Assembly: GCF_000419525.1 (NCBI RefSeq)
Contig: NZ_ATTE01000001.1
Span: 4,648,501-4,712,500, forward strand
Direction: 5' to 3'
Origin: Leucothrix mucor DSM 2157
Lineage (GTDB): Bacteria > Pseudomonadota > Gammaproteobacteria > Thiotrichales > Thiotrichaceae
Length of the DNA stretch: 64,000 nucleotides
Shown here one piece after another: positions 17,446-27,820 of the stretch (within the stretch, counting starts at the first letter, position 1; each line of letters opens with the position of its first letter). The notes under the pieces are model-generated. The model was not told the origin of the DNA. It was given only the letters and a program-made list of their open reading frames with translations, and made no database searches. Both the position numbers and the translations under genes were made by a program.

Positions 17446-18240
17446 GTGTTATTTGACTGGTTTACCATCATTGCGCAGATATTTAATTTTCTGCTGCTGA
17501 TGTGGTTACTGAAGCGGTTTTTATACAAGCCGGTACTGGATGCGATTGATGCCCGTGAGGCGCGAATTGCCACCTTGCTGAAAGAAACGCAGGCCAGTCA
17601 AGAGCAGGCCGCCGGGCAGCAAGCAGAGCTAAGCACTAAAAATGCCGCCTTTGAAACGGAGCGTGTGGGCTTATTTGAGCAAGCAAAAGCGGATGCGGCA
17701 GAGCGGCAAAAGCAATTGCTGGATCAGGCCGCCCACGAAGTCGCCACTCAGCGTGAGCAATGGCTACTGGCGTTGAAAAAAGAGCAGCAGACATTGGATC
17801 AGGATATTAATCAGCGCACACGTCATGAGGTCTTGAATGTGGCGCGTCGGGCGCTGGCTGATTTGTCTGATAGTGAGCTTGAAGTGCAGATCGTTAAAGT
17901 ACTCATTCACCGCGTTGAGGCAATGACACCAGAGCAACGTAAAGCCTTTAACCAAACGGCAGATAGCCCGAGTAATGACGTATTGGTGCGCAGTGCCTTT
18001 GAGTTTACTGCTGAGCAGCAGGCGACACTCACGGAGTCTTTGCAGGGTGTATTGCCTACCAAGCCAGCGGTGAAGTTTGCCCATGATGAGCATTTAATCG
18101 GTGGCGTTGAGCTAGTTGGCAATGGTCACAAGTTGAGCTGGAATCTGGACGCTTATTTGTCTGATCTGGACGCCAGCATCAAAGGCTTAATCGACAATAA
18201 ATTACGGTTTAGCGGAGCGCAGTCTAATGGCGGAGCTTGA
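17446..18240 (+). CDS. atpF: N-type ATPase subunit b (long form)
   Basis: A 264-residue protein with one N-terminal membrane helix ([20 protein letters not shown]), the [15 protein letters not shown] junction, a long charged coiled-coil (about 40-140) and a C-terminal domain of about 100 residues absent from ordinary b subunits. N-ATPase operons lack delta, and this extension probably does its job of holding alpha and beta at the stator top. The start is GTG at 17446 with GGAGG 6 bases upstream, 2 bases after atpE. It overlaps atpA by 14 bases. Confidence 0.93.
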   Translation: MLFDWFTIIAQIFNFLLLMWLLKRFLYKPVLDAIDAREARIATLLKETQASQEQAAGQQAELSTKNAAFETERVGLFEQAKADAAERQKQLLDQAAHEVATQREQWLLALKKEQQTLDQDINQRTRHEVLNVARRALADLSDSELEVQIVKVLIHRVEAMTPEQRKAFNQTADSPSNDVLVRSAFEFTAEQQATLTESLQGVLPTKPAVKFAHDEHLIGGVELVGNGHKLSWNLDAYLSDLDASIKGLIDNKLRFSGAQSNGGA

Positions 18241-19657
18241 GTTAAATACGGCCGTGGAGCGTGCTTTTAATGAGGTGCGCGCGGCTAGTGACCAATTTAA
18301 AGCGCCACTAAGCACTAGTGAGATCGGGCGCATTAAAAGTGTCGCAACCGGTATCGCCAAAGTCAGTGGCTTGCCGGGTGTGGGTTACGAAGAGCTGGTG
18401 AAATTCCCCGGGGATCTTTATGGCATCGCCTTTGATTTAACGCCAGATGAGCTTGGTGTGGTGCTGCTGGGTGACTATTGGCACCTGCAAGCCGGTGATG
18501 AAGTGGAGCGTACAGGCCGGGTAGTGGATGTGCCCGTTGGCAATGAGCTGGTTGGGCGGGTGATTAATCCTCTGGGTGTGGTGCTGGACAGCAAAGGGCC
18601 ACTGAATTACACCGAGCGTATGCCGGTTGAGCGCCCCGCGGCGGCGATTATGGATCGCACGCCGGTGTCTGTGCCATTACAAACTGGCATTAAAGTTATT
18701 GATGCGATGGTGCCGATTGGTCGTGGCCAGCGTGAATTGATTTTGGGAGACCGGCAAACCGGTAAAACCACCATTGCGGTCGATGCCATTATTAACCAGC
18801 GTGAGCATGGCGTGCAGTGCATTTACTGTGCGATTGGCCAGCGCGCGTCAGCAGTGGCCAAAGTGGTGGCGGATCTGGAAGCGCATGGTGCAATGGCGTA
18901 TACCACGGTCGTGGTAACAGAGGGAAATAGTCCACCAGGTTTAACCTATATCGCACCGTATGCAGCGACTAGCATTGCCGAATACTTTATGCAGCAGGGT
19001 AAGGAAGTGCTGATTGTTTATGATGATCTCACCAACCATGCACGTGCTTATCGTGAGATTTCATTGCTGTTGCGTCGGCCACCGGGGCGGGAAGCGTTTC
19101 CGGGTGATATTTTCTATATTCATTCGCGCCTGCTAGAGCGGGCAACGCATTTGAAGCCAGAGTTAGGCGGCGGCTCATTGACGGCTTTGCCAATAATCGA
19201 AACCGAAGCACAGAATATGTCGGCGTATATCCCAACTAATCTGATTTCGATTACGGATGGGCAGGTGTATTTATCGCCTAAACTCTTCGAGCTGGGTGTA
19301 TTGCCTGCGGTGGATGTTGGGCGTTCCGTGTCACGGGTAGGGGGCAAGGCACAGCGTAAGGATTACCGTAAAGTGGCGGGTAGTTTGAAGCTGGCTTATG
19401 CGCAGTTTGAAGAGCTGGAAAGCTTTGCCCGCTTTGGTACGCGACTGGATGAATCCACACGCAAGCAATTGGAACACGGCAAGCGTATTCGTGCCTGTTT
19501 GCATCAGGGTGAGCATCAGTTGGTGCCGGTCGATATGCAGATTGCATTACTTCAGGCATTAACAGAAGGCAAGTTTGATGAGGTTGCACTGGCTGATATG
19601 CCTGCTGCGGAGCAAGCCTTGTACGACACGCTGATGCAGAGTGAGAGCAATGACTGA
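18227..19657 (+). CDS. atpA: N-type ATPase alpha subunit
   Basis: A 476-residue regulatory nucleotide-binding subunit with P-loop GDRQTGKTT at about 174-182, the VGRVINPLG segment, and conserved [30 protein letters not shown]. It is somewhat shorter than the roughly 510 residues of the housekeeping alpha subunit, chiefly at the N-terminus where delta would bind; this suits an enzyme without delta. The start overlaps atpF and the stop overlaps atpG (ATGACTGA), so translation is coupled along the operon. Confidence 0.95.
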   Translation: MAELELNTAVERAFNEVRAASDQFKAPLSTSEIGRIKSVATGIAKVSGLPGVGYEELVKFPGDLYGIAFDLTPDELGVVLLGDYWHLQAGDEVERTGRVVDVPVGNELVGRVINPLGVVLDSKGPLNYTERMPVERPAAAIMDRTPVSVPLQTGIKVIDAMVPIGRGQRELILGDRQTGKTTIAVDAIINQREHGVQCIYCAIGQRASAVAKVVADLEAHGAMAYTTVVVTEGNSPPGLTYIAPYAATSIAEYFMQQGKEVLIVYDDLTNHARAYREISLLLRRPPGREAFPGDIFYIHSRLLERATHLKPELGGGSLTALPIIETEAQNMSAYIPTNLISITDGQVYLSPKLFELGVLPAVDVGRSVSRVGGKAQRKDYRKVAGSLKLAYAQFEELESFARFGTRLDESTRKQLEHGKRIRACLHQGEHQLVPVDMQIALLQALTEGKFDEVALADMPAAEQALYDTLMQSESND

Positions 19658-20522
19658 CAGCCTTGAAGCGCTTCGCCATCGGGCAGATGGGGCGGTAGAC
19701 TTACAAGCCGTTGTGCGCACCATGAAAGCGATGTCTGCCTCTAGCATCACGCAATATGAAAATGCAGTGCATGCGCTGGATGAATATTACCGGACGGTTG
19801 AGCTAGGGCTAGTTGCCTGCCTCAAGCATCCTGAGTTGCGTTTATCGCAGATGGCTTCAGATGCGCCGCCTGTGAATGCGGTCGTGGTGGTGTTTGGTAC
19901 CGATCAGGGCTTGGTTGGGCAATTTAACGATCGCTTGGTTGAGTTTTTTCGTGAAAAGTTGCCTACACTAAAGGGCGAGCTTAAGATTTGGGCGGTCGGC
20001 GAGCGCGTTCGGGATCAACTGGAAGATGCGGGATTAACACTGCAAGGCTGCTTTAATGTACCCAGCTCAGTCAGTGCGATTACGGCGTTAGTGGCTGAGA
20101 TTTTAGTGGCCACTGCGGAGTATTGGGAAACGGATACCGCGAATGCCCTGCACTTGTATCATCACCGGCCAGGAGAGTTATCCGGGCAGTATCAACCGGA
20201 AGTGCATCGCTTATTGCCATTGGACGCTAGCTGGCAGCAAAACTTAAGGCAGGAAACGTGGCCGAATAACAACTTGCCAGAAACTTTGGGCAATGGCCCT
20301 GCGACCTTGAGTGCTTTAATTCGTGAATATTTGTTTGTGTCCTTATATCAATCTTGTGCAGAGTCTTTGGCAAGTGAGAATGCAAGTCGCTTAGTGGCGA
20401 TGCAACGGGCTGAAAAGAATATCGATGAAATGCTCGATGAGCTAAGGCATGCCTATCATCATCAGCGTCAGGAGGCGATTGATTCTGAATTGTTTGATGT
20501 GGTTTCAAGCCTAATTGAATAA
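19650..20522 (+). CDS. atpG: N-type ATPase gamma subunit
   Basis: About 290 residues from [32 protein letters not shown], the N-terminal coiled-coil helix of gamma, with the matching C-terminal helix [36 protein letters not shown]. The central stalk turns inside the alpha-beta hexamer. GTG at 19641 is a less likely start because the ATG at 19650 makes the common 4-base type overlap with atpA. It is the last gene of the operon. Sequence similarity to housekeeping gamma is limited in the middle domain, as usual for N-ATPases. Confidence 0.92.
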   Translation: MTDSLEALRHRADGAVDLQAVVRTMKAMSASSITQYENAVHALDEYYRTVELGLVACLKHPELRLSQMASDAPPVNAVVVVFGTDQGLVGQFNDRLVEFFREKLPTLKGELKIWAVGERVRDQLEDAGLTLQGCFNVPSSVSAITALVAEILVATAEYWETDTANALHLYHHRPGELSGQYQPEVHRLLPLDASWQQNLRQETWPNNNLPETLGNGPATLSALIREYLFVSLYQSCAESLASENASRLVAMQRAEKNIDEMLDELRHAYHHQRQEAIDSELFDVVSSLIE

Positions 20523-20542
20523 ATGTATGCCATTGACAAATG

Positions 20543-20551
20543 TGCTATAAT
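20543..20551 (+). promoter_or_regulatory. Extended -10 promoter for the PAS kinase operon
   Basis: TGCTATAAT is a perfect extended -10 element, 54 bases before the kinase ATG. A TTGACA at 20533-20538 is too close to act as its -35, and no other -35 fits at 17 bases. The element suggests the signalling genes are expressed independently of the ATPase operon. Confidence 0.5.
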
Positions 20552-20605
20552 TGGTCATTATTGCGCCACATTAAGAAATATTAATCTATCAAGTCTAGGT
20601 AACTC

Positions 20606-22096
20606 ATGGGGCATCGTTTAAAGGACGAGTTGTATAGACTTGTCCAGCAGGACTCGACCATCTTCGATTTTATTCAATCAACGTCTATGGACGGCCTCTG
20701 GTATTGGGATGTCGACAAGCCGGAAGAAGAGTGGATGAATGAACGCTTTTGGGAGGTTTTAGGGTATCCAGCCTCAGAAAAAAAGCATTTGGTCTCTGAG
20801 TGGCAGGCGTTATTAATTGACCCGGAGGGGGATTTTAATAAAGCTTACGAAGCGCTTGAGAAGCACTTTCAAGACCCGGATGTTCCTTTTGATCAGATCT
20901 TAAAATATCGCCATGCAAATGGCTCCACAGTGTGGATTCGAGTGCGTGGTGTGGCGATTCGGGATGATACGGGTAAGCCCATTCGCTTATTAGGGACGCA
21001 TACTGACATTACTTCAGGGGTAAGGCTTAACGAGCATGAGTCTTTACTCAATACTGCGATGAAGGCCTTGCCGGTCGGTTTAATTATTGCGGATGTAAAT
21101 GGTACCTTCCTCGAAGTAAATGATACTTTGGCTGATTTGTTAGGCTATGCCGTTGATGAAATGCGGGGTATGTCGGTATTTGATATCGCGCCAGACTGCG
21201 AGCTAGAGCGAACTAGGAAAATATTTTCCGAGGTGCCAGTTGATGATTTTGAAGTCATCGGGCTTGAAAAGCAGTATAAGTGTAAAGATGGCAGTGTAAT
21301 CTGGTGCACTCTAAATAGCCGTTCGGTGAAAGACGAAGCCTCAAAATCTCTTTTCATTGTAAGTAGTTTGATGAATATTCAGCATGAAAAGACTCTAAGG
21401 CTTAAGATCAAACAACAGAATCAGGAATTGACGGCTGCCAATCAAGAGCTTGATCAATTTGCTTATATCGCCTCGCATGATCTCAAATCCCCGCTCAGTG
21501 GAATTCGTAAATTAGCCAATTGGATTTCGGATGACTGTCAGGATATATTGCCAAAAGACTCTCAGCGCCATTTGGAGATGCTGGGTGGCCGTATTGATCG
21601 AATGGAGCAACTACTGGATGACTTGTTGGCGTACTCCAGAATTGGTCGCAAGAACTATGCTTTAGAATCTGTTAGTCTAAAACCTCTGGTTACGAGTATT
21701 TTTCAGATGCAAAATGCTGCGGAGGGCTTTAAATGCTCTGTCGATGATGTGCGCTGTAAAGTTTGGCGCATACCTTTTGAGACAGTGCTGCGCAATTTGA
21801 TTAGTAATAGTATTAAACACAACAAAACTAAAGCGGGCAGCATTGCTGTTCATCTTGAGAAGTCCGATGAAGAGTATATTTTAACCGTTGAGGATGACGG
21901 TCCGGGAATCGCGCCGGAGTATCATGAAAAGGCCTTACAAATGTTTCAGACTTTGCAATCAAGAGATATTGTAGAAGGAAGCGGGCTAGGTCTGGCATTA
22001 GTTAAGAAGACGGTAGAGTCCTTCCAAGGCAGCCTAGCTATCGAGTCTGATGGCATCAAAGGCATGAAAGTAATCGCCAGATGGCCAAGGCCTTAA
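20606..22096 (+). CDS. PAS-domain sensor histidine kinase
   Basis: A 496-residue soluble kinase: two PAS domains (about 20-140 and 150-265, the first followed by a PAC-like GTHTDIT end), a coiled-coil linker, HisKA with FAYIASHDLKSPLSGI (His about 291) and HATPase with N-box RNLISNSIKHN, EDDGPGIAPE and EGSGLGLALVKK. The DLKSPL H-box is the phytochrome-kinase-like type that pairs with small Rcp1-like regulators, and such a gene follows 48 bases later. There is no membrane segment, so the signal is cytoplasmic, perhaps redox or a bound ligand. It lies just after the N-ATPase operon but has its own promoter. Confidence 0.92.
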   Translation: MGHRLKDELYRLVQQDSTIFDFIQSTSMDGLWYWDVDKPEEEWMNERFWEVLGYPASEKKHLVSEWQALLIDPEGDFNKAYEALEKHFQDPDVPFDQILKYRHANGSTVWIRVRGVAIRDDTGKPIRLLGTHTDITSGVRLNEHESLLNTAMKALPVGLIIADVNGTFLEVNDTLADLLGYAVDEMRGMSVFDIAPDCELERTRKIFSEVPVDDFEVIGLEKQYKCKDGSVIWCTLNSRSVKDEASKSLFIVSSLMNIQHEKTLRLKIKQQNQELTAANQELDQFAYIASHDLKSPLSGIRKLANWISDDCQDILPKDSQRHLEMLGGRIDRMEQLLDDLLAYSRIGRKNYALESVSLKPLVTSIFQMQNAAEGFKCSVDDVRCKVWRIPFETVLRNLISNSIKHNKTKAGSIAVHLEKSDEEYILTVEDDGPGIAPEYHEKALQMFQTLQSRDIVEGSGLGLALVKKTVESFQGSLAIESDGIKGMKVIARWPRP

Positions 22097-22144
22097 GTCT
22101 GTAGCGTTCAAAATAGTGTTACAGAATAAAAAAGGAATCACACT

Positions 22145-22570
22145 ATGCAAGAAGTGACGTTGTTGTTGGTCGAAGATGATGACTTGGATGCTGAAATTTT
22201 CATTCGTTCAAAGCGTTTTCAGAAACTAAATAATCCCCTTATTCGTGCCCATGACGGAAGAGAAGCGTTAGATTTATTGTTGAATGATGAAGTGCCTTCG
22301 CCTTATGTGATTTTGCTGGATTTAAATTTACCACGTTTAAATGGTATTGAGTTTTTGGTGAGTTTGCGCCAACACAAAAAATATAACCCTTCAGTCGTAT
22401 TTGTACTGACAAGCTCTGGTGCTGACGAAGATATTAAGCGGGCCTTCGAGCATCAGGTGGCAGGATATATCGTTAAGCATGAGAAGTCAGATAGCGTAGA
22501 TACTTTCGTGGGTTTTTTGGGAGAGTATTTAAACGGTTCTAAGCTTCCAGCAATAGAGATGTGGAGTTAG
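22145..22570 (+). CDS. Single-domain response regulator (Rcp1-like)
   Basis: A 141-residue stand-alone receiver: VEDDDLDAEIF at the start, phospho-Asp at about 59 in VILLDLNLPRLNG, FVLTSSGADED and the VKHEKSD lysine region. The IRxHDGREALDLL pattern and RLNGIEFL are typical of Rcp-type regulators that accept phosphate from PAS or phytochrome kinases. It has no output domain. It probably relays phosphate from the kinase at 20606-22096 or acts by binding a partner. It is 6 bases from the next gene. Confidence 0.9.
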   Translation: MQEVTLLLVEDDDLDAEIFIRSKRFQKLNNPLIRAHDGREALDLLLNDEVPSPYVILLDLNLPRLNGIEFLVSLRQHKKYNPSVVFVLTSSGADEDIKRAFEHQVAGYIVKHEKSDSVDTFVGFLGEYLNGSKLPAIEMWS

Positions 22571-22576
22571 ACCGGG

Positions 22577-24304
22577 ATGAATGTATTACTAGTAGATGAT
22601 GATGCGATTGATCGGGAGCATGTACGGCGAGAGCTGGCTAAATCCGATTCGCAAATGGTTGTCTACGAAGCCCAAAGTGCAGAAGCTGGCATAGAGCTGT
22701 TTGAGGCGCATAGCTTCGACATTATTCTGCTGGATTATTTCATGCCCAGACGGGATGGCATGGAGCTGCTGATTGAATTCAGAAGCAGTGCTAAAAGCTC
22801 GACGGCGGCGATTATTATCATGAGCCACTCTGAAAATGAGCAGTTGGCGATTGAGTGCATTCGCAATGGCGCTCAGGACTTCATGATAAAGCCGGAGATT
22901 ACCGGCACACGTTTACACCGCGCGATTGTATATGCCCAAATCCGCTTTGAGCTTGAGCGCAAATTACTGACTGCTGATGAAGAAAAGAAATATCTGCAAA
23001 GTCGGGATGTACTAACAGGCTTGGCGAACCGCTATTCCTTTGATCAAACTCTAAGTAATTATCTGGAAGCTGATGTCGGTGCTGACTGGCGGCGCGGTGT
23101 GGCGCTAATCGATCTGGATAACTTCCGGTTGGTCAATGACTCCTTTGGACATACTGTGGGTGATGAGCTGCTTAAGCGAGTGGCAGGCATTATTCAACGC
23201 TGTGTGCCTGCGAATGCTTTTTTGTCTCGCTTAGGTGGCGATGAGTTTGCCTACCTATTTAAATACCAGAATAATATTGAGGAAGTCATTGCGGTTGTAA
23301 ATAGCATTCTTAAAGCGTTAGAGAAGCCTGTTAAGCTGAGTCATGAAATGCAGCTACCGGTGAGTGCTAGCATTGGTATTGCAATTGATGGCATGGCTAA
23401 TATGCACTCCGATGAGTTGTTAAGGCATGCTGAAATTGCGATGTATCGCTCTAAGAAACTGGGTCGTAACCGCTATTGCTTCTATCAGGAAGAGATGCAA
23501 ACCCAAGCCGTGCGACGCATTAATATTGAAGCTGGATTACGTAAAGCGATTCGTGAAAACGAGTTCTTTTTAAATTATCAGCCGGTTTATGGTGACTCAG
23601 GCCGCTCTTTATGGGGCTTTGAGGCGTTAATTCGCTGGAAGTATGAAGGTGAGTTTGTGTCTCCGGATGAGTTTATTCTGGTGGCCGAAGAAACGCGCTT
23701 AATTATGCAGATTGGCGAATGGGTCATTCATCAGGCGCTTAGTACGATTGCGTATTGGAATGAGAAGTTAGGTCAGCAATTAAGAATTGCGATTAACTTG
23801 TCACCGGTGCAGCTTGAAAATGAGATGTTGGATCAGTTTGTTGCAGAAGCATTGGCGCAGCACGGTGTTGACCCGACGTTAGTAGAGTTTGAAATTACTG
23901 AAACCGCGTTATTAGAGCACTCTGTTGCAAACGTTGGAGTGATTGAGCGCTTGTCTGAGTTGGGTTGTCAGATTTCACTGGATGACTTTGGAACCGGCTA
24001 TTCATCGATTATCAGCTTGCAGAAGATGCCGATTAGCGTGGTTAAAATTGATCGCTCTATTATTCCGGTTGATGCCAACGATGAGAATAATAAGCGACTG
24101 ACAACCGCGCTAGTGGTGATGATTCATTACTTGGGGTTGGAGTCTGTTGCAGAGGGCGTTGAGACGGCTGAGCAGCATGCCTTTTGTGAGTCTTTATCCG
24201 TTGACCGGATACAAGGCTATTACCGCTCCAAGCCTCTGTTGCTAGACGATGAGGTCATGGAGCGGCTATTACAGTGTCAATCGACGCCGTATGTGTCTCG
24301 ATAG
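22577..24304 (+). CDS. Response regulator with GGDEF and EAL domains
   Basis: A 575-residue protein: receiver (1-120; [10 protein letters not shown], phospho-Asp about 56 in [13 protein letters not shown]), GGDEF (about 140-300) with an intact GGDEF at about 220-224, and EAL (about 320-570) with [17 protein letters not shown] and KIDRSI. Both catalytic motifs look complete, so it could make and break cyclic di-GMP under control of phosphorylation. It is the probable output of the kinase and small regulator just upstream. Its last 28 bases overlap the convergent pyrE gene. Confidence 0.92.
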   Translation: MNVLLVDDDAIDREHVRRELAKSDSQMVVYEAQSAEAGIELFEAHSFDIILLDYFMPRRDGMELLIEFRSSAKSSTAAIIIMSHSENEQLAIECIRNGAQDFMIKPEITGTRLHRAIVYAQIRFELERKLLTADEEKKYLQSRDVLTGLANRYSFDQTLSNYLEADVGADWRRGVALIDLDNFRLVNDSFGHTVGDELLKRVAGIIQRCVPANAFLSRLGGDEFAYLFKYQNNIEEVIAVVNSILKALEKPVKLSHEMQLPVSASIGIAIDGMANMHSDELLRHAEIAMYRSKKLGRNRYCFYQEEMQTQAVRRINIEAGLRKAIRENEFFLNYQPVYGDSGRSLWGFEALIRWKYEGEFVSPDEFILVAEETRLIMQIGEWVIHQALSTIAYWNEKLGQQLRIAINLSPVQLENEMLDQFVAEALAQHGVDPTLVEFEITETALLEHSVANVGVIERLSELGCQISLDDFGTGYSSIISLQKMPISVVKIDRSIIPVDANDENNKRLTTALVVMIHYLGLESVAEGVETAEQHAFCESLSVDRIQGYYRSKPLLLDDEVMERLLQCQSTPYVSR

Positions 24305-24927
24305 TCCTGAATACGCTGTAGTAAGGTTGCGTCATCCGCAGTCTCTTCAATGTGCTGAATCACATCCTGCAAAGCGATAATGTGCAGCACGCTGATTCCA
24401 TAGGCTTCTTCAACTTCTTGTACCGCTGATTTTTCTCCGGTGCCACGCTCCTGACGATCCAGAGAGATTGCAATACCGGCCAGTGTTGCGCCGTTAGCCG
24501 TTACCAAGTTAGCTGCTTCGCGGCAGGCCGTTCCGGCACTGATCACATCATCAACGATTAACACTCTGCCTTCCAGTGGCGCACCGACAATGGTTCCACC
24601 TTCGCCATGGTCTTTGGCTTCTTTGCGGTTGTAAGCGTAAGGGTAATCGCGGCCATGCTTTTCATAGAGAGTGGCGGCGACTGCAGAGACTAATGGAATG
24701 CCTTTGTAAGCAGGGCCAAACAGCATGTCGAATTCCACGCCTGAGTCGACAATGGCTTGAGCGTAGTAGTCGCCGAGGCGAGCCAGTGCTGAGCCGGTAC
24801 GAAATAAACCGAAATTGAAAAAATAGGGGCTGAGTCGACCTGACTTAAGGGTGAATTCCCCAAAGCTCAATACGTTATTGTCGATGGCAAAGTTTAGGAA
24901 TTCATTCTGATAGTCTTTCATGCGCAT
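24277..24927 (-). CDS. pyrE: Orotate phosphoribosyltransferase
   Basis: A 216-residue enzyme that joins orotate and PRPP to give OMP in pyrimidine synthesis. The PRPP loop [13 protein letters not shown] is intact (about residues 121-133), as are the [13 protein letters not shown] catalytic loop and the FGPAYKGI segment. Length is typical. The 3' end overlaps the GGDEF-EAL gene by 28 bases. It is transcribed alone, divergent from the DUF3622 gene. Confidence 0.97.
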   Translation of the reverse strand: MRMKDYQNEFLNFAIDNNVLSFGEFTLKSGRLSPYFFNFGLFRTGSALARLGDYYAQAIVDSGVEFDMLFGPAYKGIPLVSAVAATLYEKHGRDYPYAYNRKEAKDHGEGGTIVGAPLEGRVLIVDDVISAGTACREAANLVTANGATLAGIAISLDRQERGTGEKSAVQEVEEAYGISVLHIIALQDVIQHIEETADDATLLQRIQDYRDTYGVD

Positions 24928-25091
24928 GGGTCCTTGTGGGCAAAGGGAGGCCGGATTATAACCAGCTCAGCCAACACAATAAAGCGTGATAAACAGTAAG
25001 TCATTTGCTAGGGGATTGATTTACAATGGTGCTATTGTATTGAGTGTTCATTACAAGTGATCGTTACTTAACCTGCAGGAATTAATCAAGA

Positions 25092-25316
25092 ATGGCAACC
25101 AGCAAGAAATACAGTGTTCAAATTGTACAGGAAGAGAATTTTTGGACGGCTGATATTGTACGTAGAGTGAGTGCTCGCTCTAATATCGTTTCAAAAAGCC
25201 AGAGTGGTTTTGCATCAGAAGCAGAAGCTCAAGCTTGGGCAGATACTGAGCTTCAGGGCTTTATGACCAACCAAAGTGAGCGTAACAAGCGCCGCGCTAA
25301 AAAACGCGAAAGCTAA
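25092..25316 (+). CDS. DUF3622-family small protein
   Basis: A 74-residue protein (YSVQIVQEENFWTADIVRRV, a later VVSKSQ-like IVSKSQSGFASEAEAQAWAD, and a very basic tail RNKRRAKKRES). The middle fits the small gammaproteobacterial family DUF3622, of unknown function. The helical AEAQAWAD part and basic tail could suit nucleic-acid or ribosome binding, but that is a guess. It has its own upstream gap of 164 bases shared with pyrE and ends 2 bases from the convergent LysR gene. Confidence 0.75.
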   Translation: MATSKKYSVQIVQEENFWTADIVRRVSARSNIVSKSQSGFASEAEAQAWADTELQGFMTNQSERNKRRAKKRES

Positions 25317-25318
25317 CG

Positions 25319-26251
25319 TTAGGCGAGCTGCATAGCCTCTGAAGAGGGCGGCTCATGCATTTCGGTGGTTTGCTGTTGCATCCATTCATAGAATGACACC
25401 AGCGGCGGATAGCTTGAGCGGTGCTTTGGCCAGACCAAGTAATAACTTTCTTCAGATTGTGTGGAGTGTGGCCAAGCCGGTACTAAGCTGCCGCGCTCCA
25501 GTTCTTCCTGAATCAAAAACTCGGGCAGTAGCCCAATGCCAATACCTGACTTCGCCAGCTGCGTAATGGTCGAAAACTGATCCAGTAGCATGCTGGTGTG
25601 ATTGCCATTAAAGCGGACGCTGTGCAGATTAAACCAGCGCGCCCAAGCCTCGGAACGACTGCTTAAGTGAAGCAGTGGAACCTGTAGCAAATCGGCTGGG
25701 GTTTCAAATTGCTGTGCTCGTTGCATGGTTGGTGAGCACACGGGAATCACATGTTCATCCATTAGAAATTTACAATGTGCACCAGGCCAGCGTTCCTTTC
25801 CGAAATGGATTGCTGCATCCAGCTTTTCTTGTTTGAAGTCGAATGGCTCCAGTTGGGTGACTAAATTCACGTGTATATCAGGATTATTCGCCAAAAAGCC
25901 CGGTAGCCTTGGGGCCAGCCAGCGCGAACCAAACATGGGTAGAATGCCTAAATTTAAGGTTCCACCACTGGGGTTTGAGTGAATGTTGCGCGAGGCAGTC
26001 GCGATTAACTCCAATGCTTCACGGACGTGGTGAGCATATTCTGCACCCGCATCGGTAAGCTGAATTTGCTGTCGTTCCCGCGTAAATAAACACACTTCCA
26101 GCTGTTCTTCCAGTGCTTTAATCTGTCGACTAATCGCACTTTGCGTCAGGTTTAACTCCTGAGCAGCCATCGTAAAGCTGCCACTACGAGCGGCGGCCTC
26201 GAAGGCTTGCAACAGGCTAATTGACGGAAGAAATCGGCGGGATAAATTCAT
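25319..26251 (-). CDS. LysR-family transcription regulator (GcvA-like)
   Basis: About 310 residues from MNLSRRFLPSISLLQAFEAA. The frame is open back to 26305, but that part overlaps the thioredoxin gene and lacks similarity. N-terminal winged HTH (about 10-68: SFTMAAQELNLTQSAISRQIKALEEQLEV) followed by a two-lobed effector domain (about 95-300). The FTMAAQELNLTQSAISRQI pattern and the LNLGILPMFGSRWLAPRLP strand resemble GcvA-type regulators. The ligand is unknown. The promoter would lie inside the upstream gene, so it is probably in one transcript with it. Confidence 0.9.
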   Translation of the reverse strand: MNLSRRFLPSISLLQAFEAAARSGSFTMAAQELNLTQSAISRQIKALEEQLEVCLFTRERQQIQLTDAGAEYAHHVREALELIATASRNIHSNPSGGTLNLGILPMFGSRWLAPRLPGFLANNPDIHVNLVTQLEPFDFKQEKLDAAIHFGKERWPGAHCKFLMDEHVIPVCSPTMQRAQQFETPADLLQVPLLHLSSRSEAWARWFNLHSVRFNGNHTSMLLDQFSTITQLAKSGIGIGLLPEFLIQEELERGSLVPAWPHSTQSEESYYLVWPKHRSSYPPLVSFYEWMQQQTTEMHEPPSSEAMQLA

Positions 26252-26255
26252 TGGG

Positions 26256-27779
26256 TTATTTCCAGATGTCGACATCTTGGCCGCTTTCGCGGAGCGTGTC
26301 GGCACGTTGACTAAGGTATTTCTGAAAGCTGGGCTGTGTTTGATAAGCGCCGCTCAGTACATAGTCCAACGTGGACTGCGTGTGGAGCGTCTTGAATAAG
26401 GCTTCCATGCGGATGACTTCTTTCCCCTCGGGATCAAATAAGACAATAGACGGTGCGTAATTAATGTTTAGCGCATTCGCCCAGTCTTTGGCAGTCGTTG
26501 CCTTACCAGAGGGCGTAATCAGCGGAGTATTGGACCACATATCCAATTGTATCGCTTTAAATTTACTTATAATTTTTTGAGTCTGGTCGTCTTGTATGAC
26601 GGTTTGATGAAGTGTATCACAGGCAGGGCAGTCCTTTTGTTCAAAAAATACGGCCAGCGGGCGTTTGGCACCGGTTGTTTGTGAGGACAGGTCGTAGGGC
26701 GCTGATTCGAAAAAGCCCTCTGAGTTGAGGCTACTTTTTGCAGCGTTCACGGGGTTGGCAGCAACGTATTCGCTATAGCTTTGGGAGGCTTCCTGTTTTC
26801 CTGTTACATAGTTAAGCGCCCGCTTAAATTCCGGTGGTGGCAGGTAGCCATTCAGGCGCAATACGATCTGCCCTTGCTCATTAAAAAATAGCATGGTTGG
26901 GGTATATTGGACTTTTAAGCCAGCGGCAAAGTCTCGCTCGGCATACGTTTCCCCTGCGACGCTGACCAATTCCCGCGAGCCCCACATATTCAGCGCCACG
27001 ACATCTAATTTGTTTTGCATCTGCTGGCTAATATCTTGCTGCGCTAAATTGCGCTCGATCAGCAAATTACAGTAAGGGCAGCCATCTTGATAAAACAGGA
27101 TAGCTAGCCGTTTACCCTCTGCGCTGGCTTCTGCGATGTCATCTTTAAACTCCAGAAAGCTTTCCTTAAACCAGCGGGGATATTCAGTATCTGTCGCGCC
27201 TAGGAAGCTACCAACACTAATGACAAACTGCTCGCTGGCAGCACCGGACTCCAAGTAGGCATTAAAGGCATCTTGTTTGCCGGGCGTGTGAATGCGTAGC
27301 GCAATCGGGCCATAGAGCTTGTCCCATTGCCAGCTTAGGGTTTTGGGGGGATCACTTAAGGTGGTAGTAAAGCGCACGATAGACTGCCGCGCTTTACTGG
27401 TATCGGTGTTATCAGGGATTTCGCTGCCGACCCAGCTCAGGGGCACAGCTTGATCATTCAACAGTAGCTTTACTTCCTTTAGGAAGGCTTCGGTAAATTG
27501 TTTGAATTCGGTTTCTAAGTCTGAGGCGGGAAGTTTGCGCAAGGCAGCATAGCGAGCGGCTTTGGCAAACTCCGCCGGGTTATGCTCCGGCCCAACGCCC
27601 GAGATGAGTGCTTCCAGGTTGGCGGTTAACTCAAGTGTCAGCGTGTTGTCTTCGTGGATTTCAAGAATGGCAATGGCCGGATTGGATTCGTGAGCCAGTG
27701 CTGCCTGCGAGCCAAAGAGCAGCAGACATGCCCATATAAGATGCAAGCAATGTTGCAGGATGTAAGAGTGGGGGCGCAT
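26256..27779 (-). CDS. Secreted protein with two thioredoxin (SoxW-like) domains
   Basis: About 507 residues. I prefer the ATG at 27779, with GGAG 6 bases upstream, to the one at 27791. A signal peptide (cleaved near AALAHES) is followed by about 170 residues resembling no domain I know. Then come two thioredoxin-fold modules with active sites CPYC (about residue 233) and CPAC (about 383), each followed by a conserved TPTMLFF or APSIVLF strand. The modules are similar in layout (D-C-P-x-C, MWS/NMWGS, YxPxxxFF), which points to internal duplication. SoxW-type proteins reduce periplasmic disulfides or sulfur carriers. It overlaps the LysR frame by a few bases only if the longer LysR start is used. 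Confidence 0.85.
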   Translation of the reverse strand: MRPHSYILQHCLHLIWACLLLFGSQAALAHESNPAIAILEIHEDNTLTLELTANLEALISGVGPEHNPAEFAKAARYAALRKLPASDLETEFKQFTEAFLKEVKLLLNDQAVPLSWVGSEIPDNTDTSKARQSIVRFTTTLSDPPKTLSWQWDKLYGPIALRIHTPGKQDAFNAYLESGAASEQFVISVGSFLGATDTEYPRWFKESFLEFKDDIAEASAEGKRLAILFYQDGCPYCNLLIERNLAQQDISQQMQNKLDVVALNMWGSRELVSVAGETYAERDFAAGLKVQYTPTMLFFNEQGQIVLRLNGYLPPPEFKRALNYVTGKQEASQSYSEYVAANPVNAAKSSLNSEGFFESAPYDLSSQTTGAKRPLAVFFEQKDCPACDTLHQTVIQDDQTQKIISKFKAIQLDMWSNTPLITPSGKATTAKDWANALNINYAPSIVLFDPEGKEVIRMEALFKTLHTQSTLDYVLSGAYQTQPSFQKYLSQRADTLRESGQDVDIWK

Positions 27780-27820
27780 ACTGATCTCCATTAATTATGG
27801 TCTGAATGAGGTGATTCTAC

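Noticed and set aside
20533-20551. TTGACA with TATAAT as a classical promoter
   Set aside because: The two hexamers are only 7 bases apart; the TGC before TATAAT makes an extended -10 a better reading.
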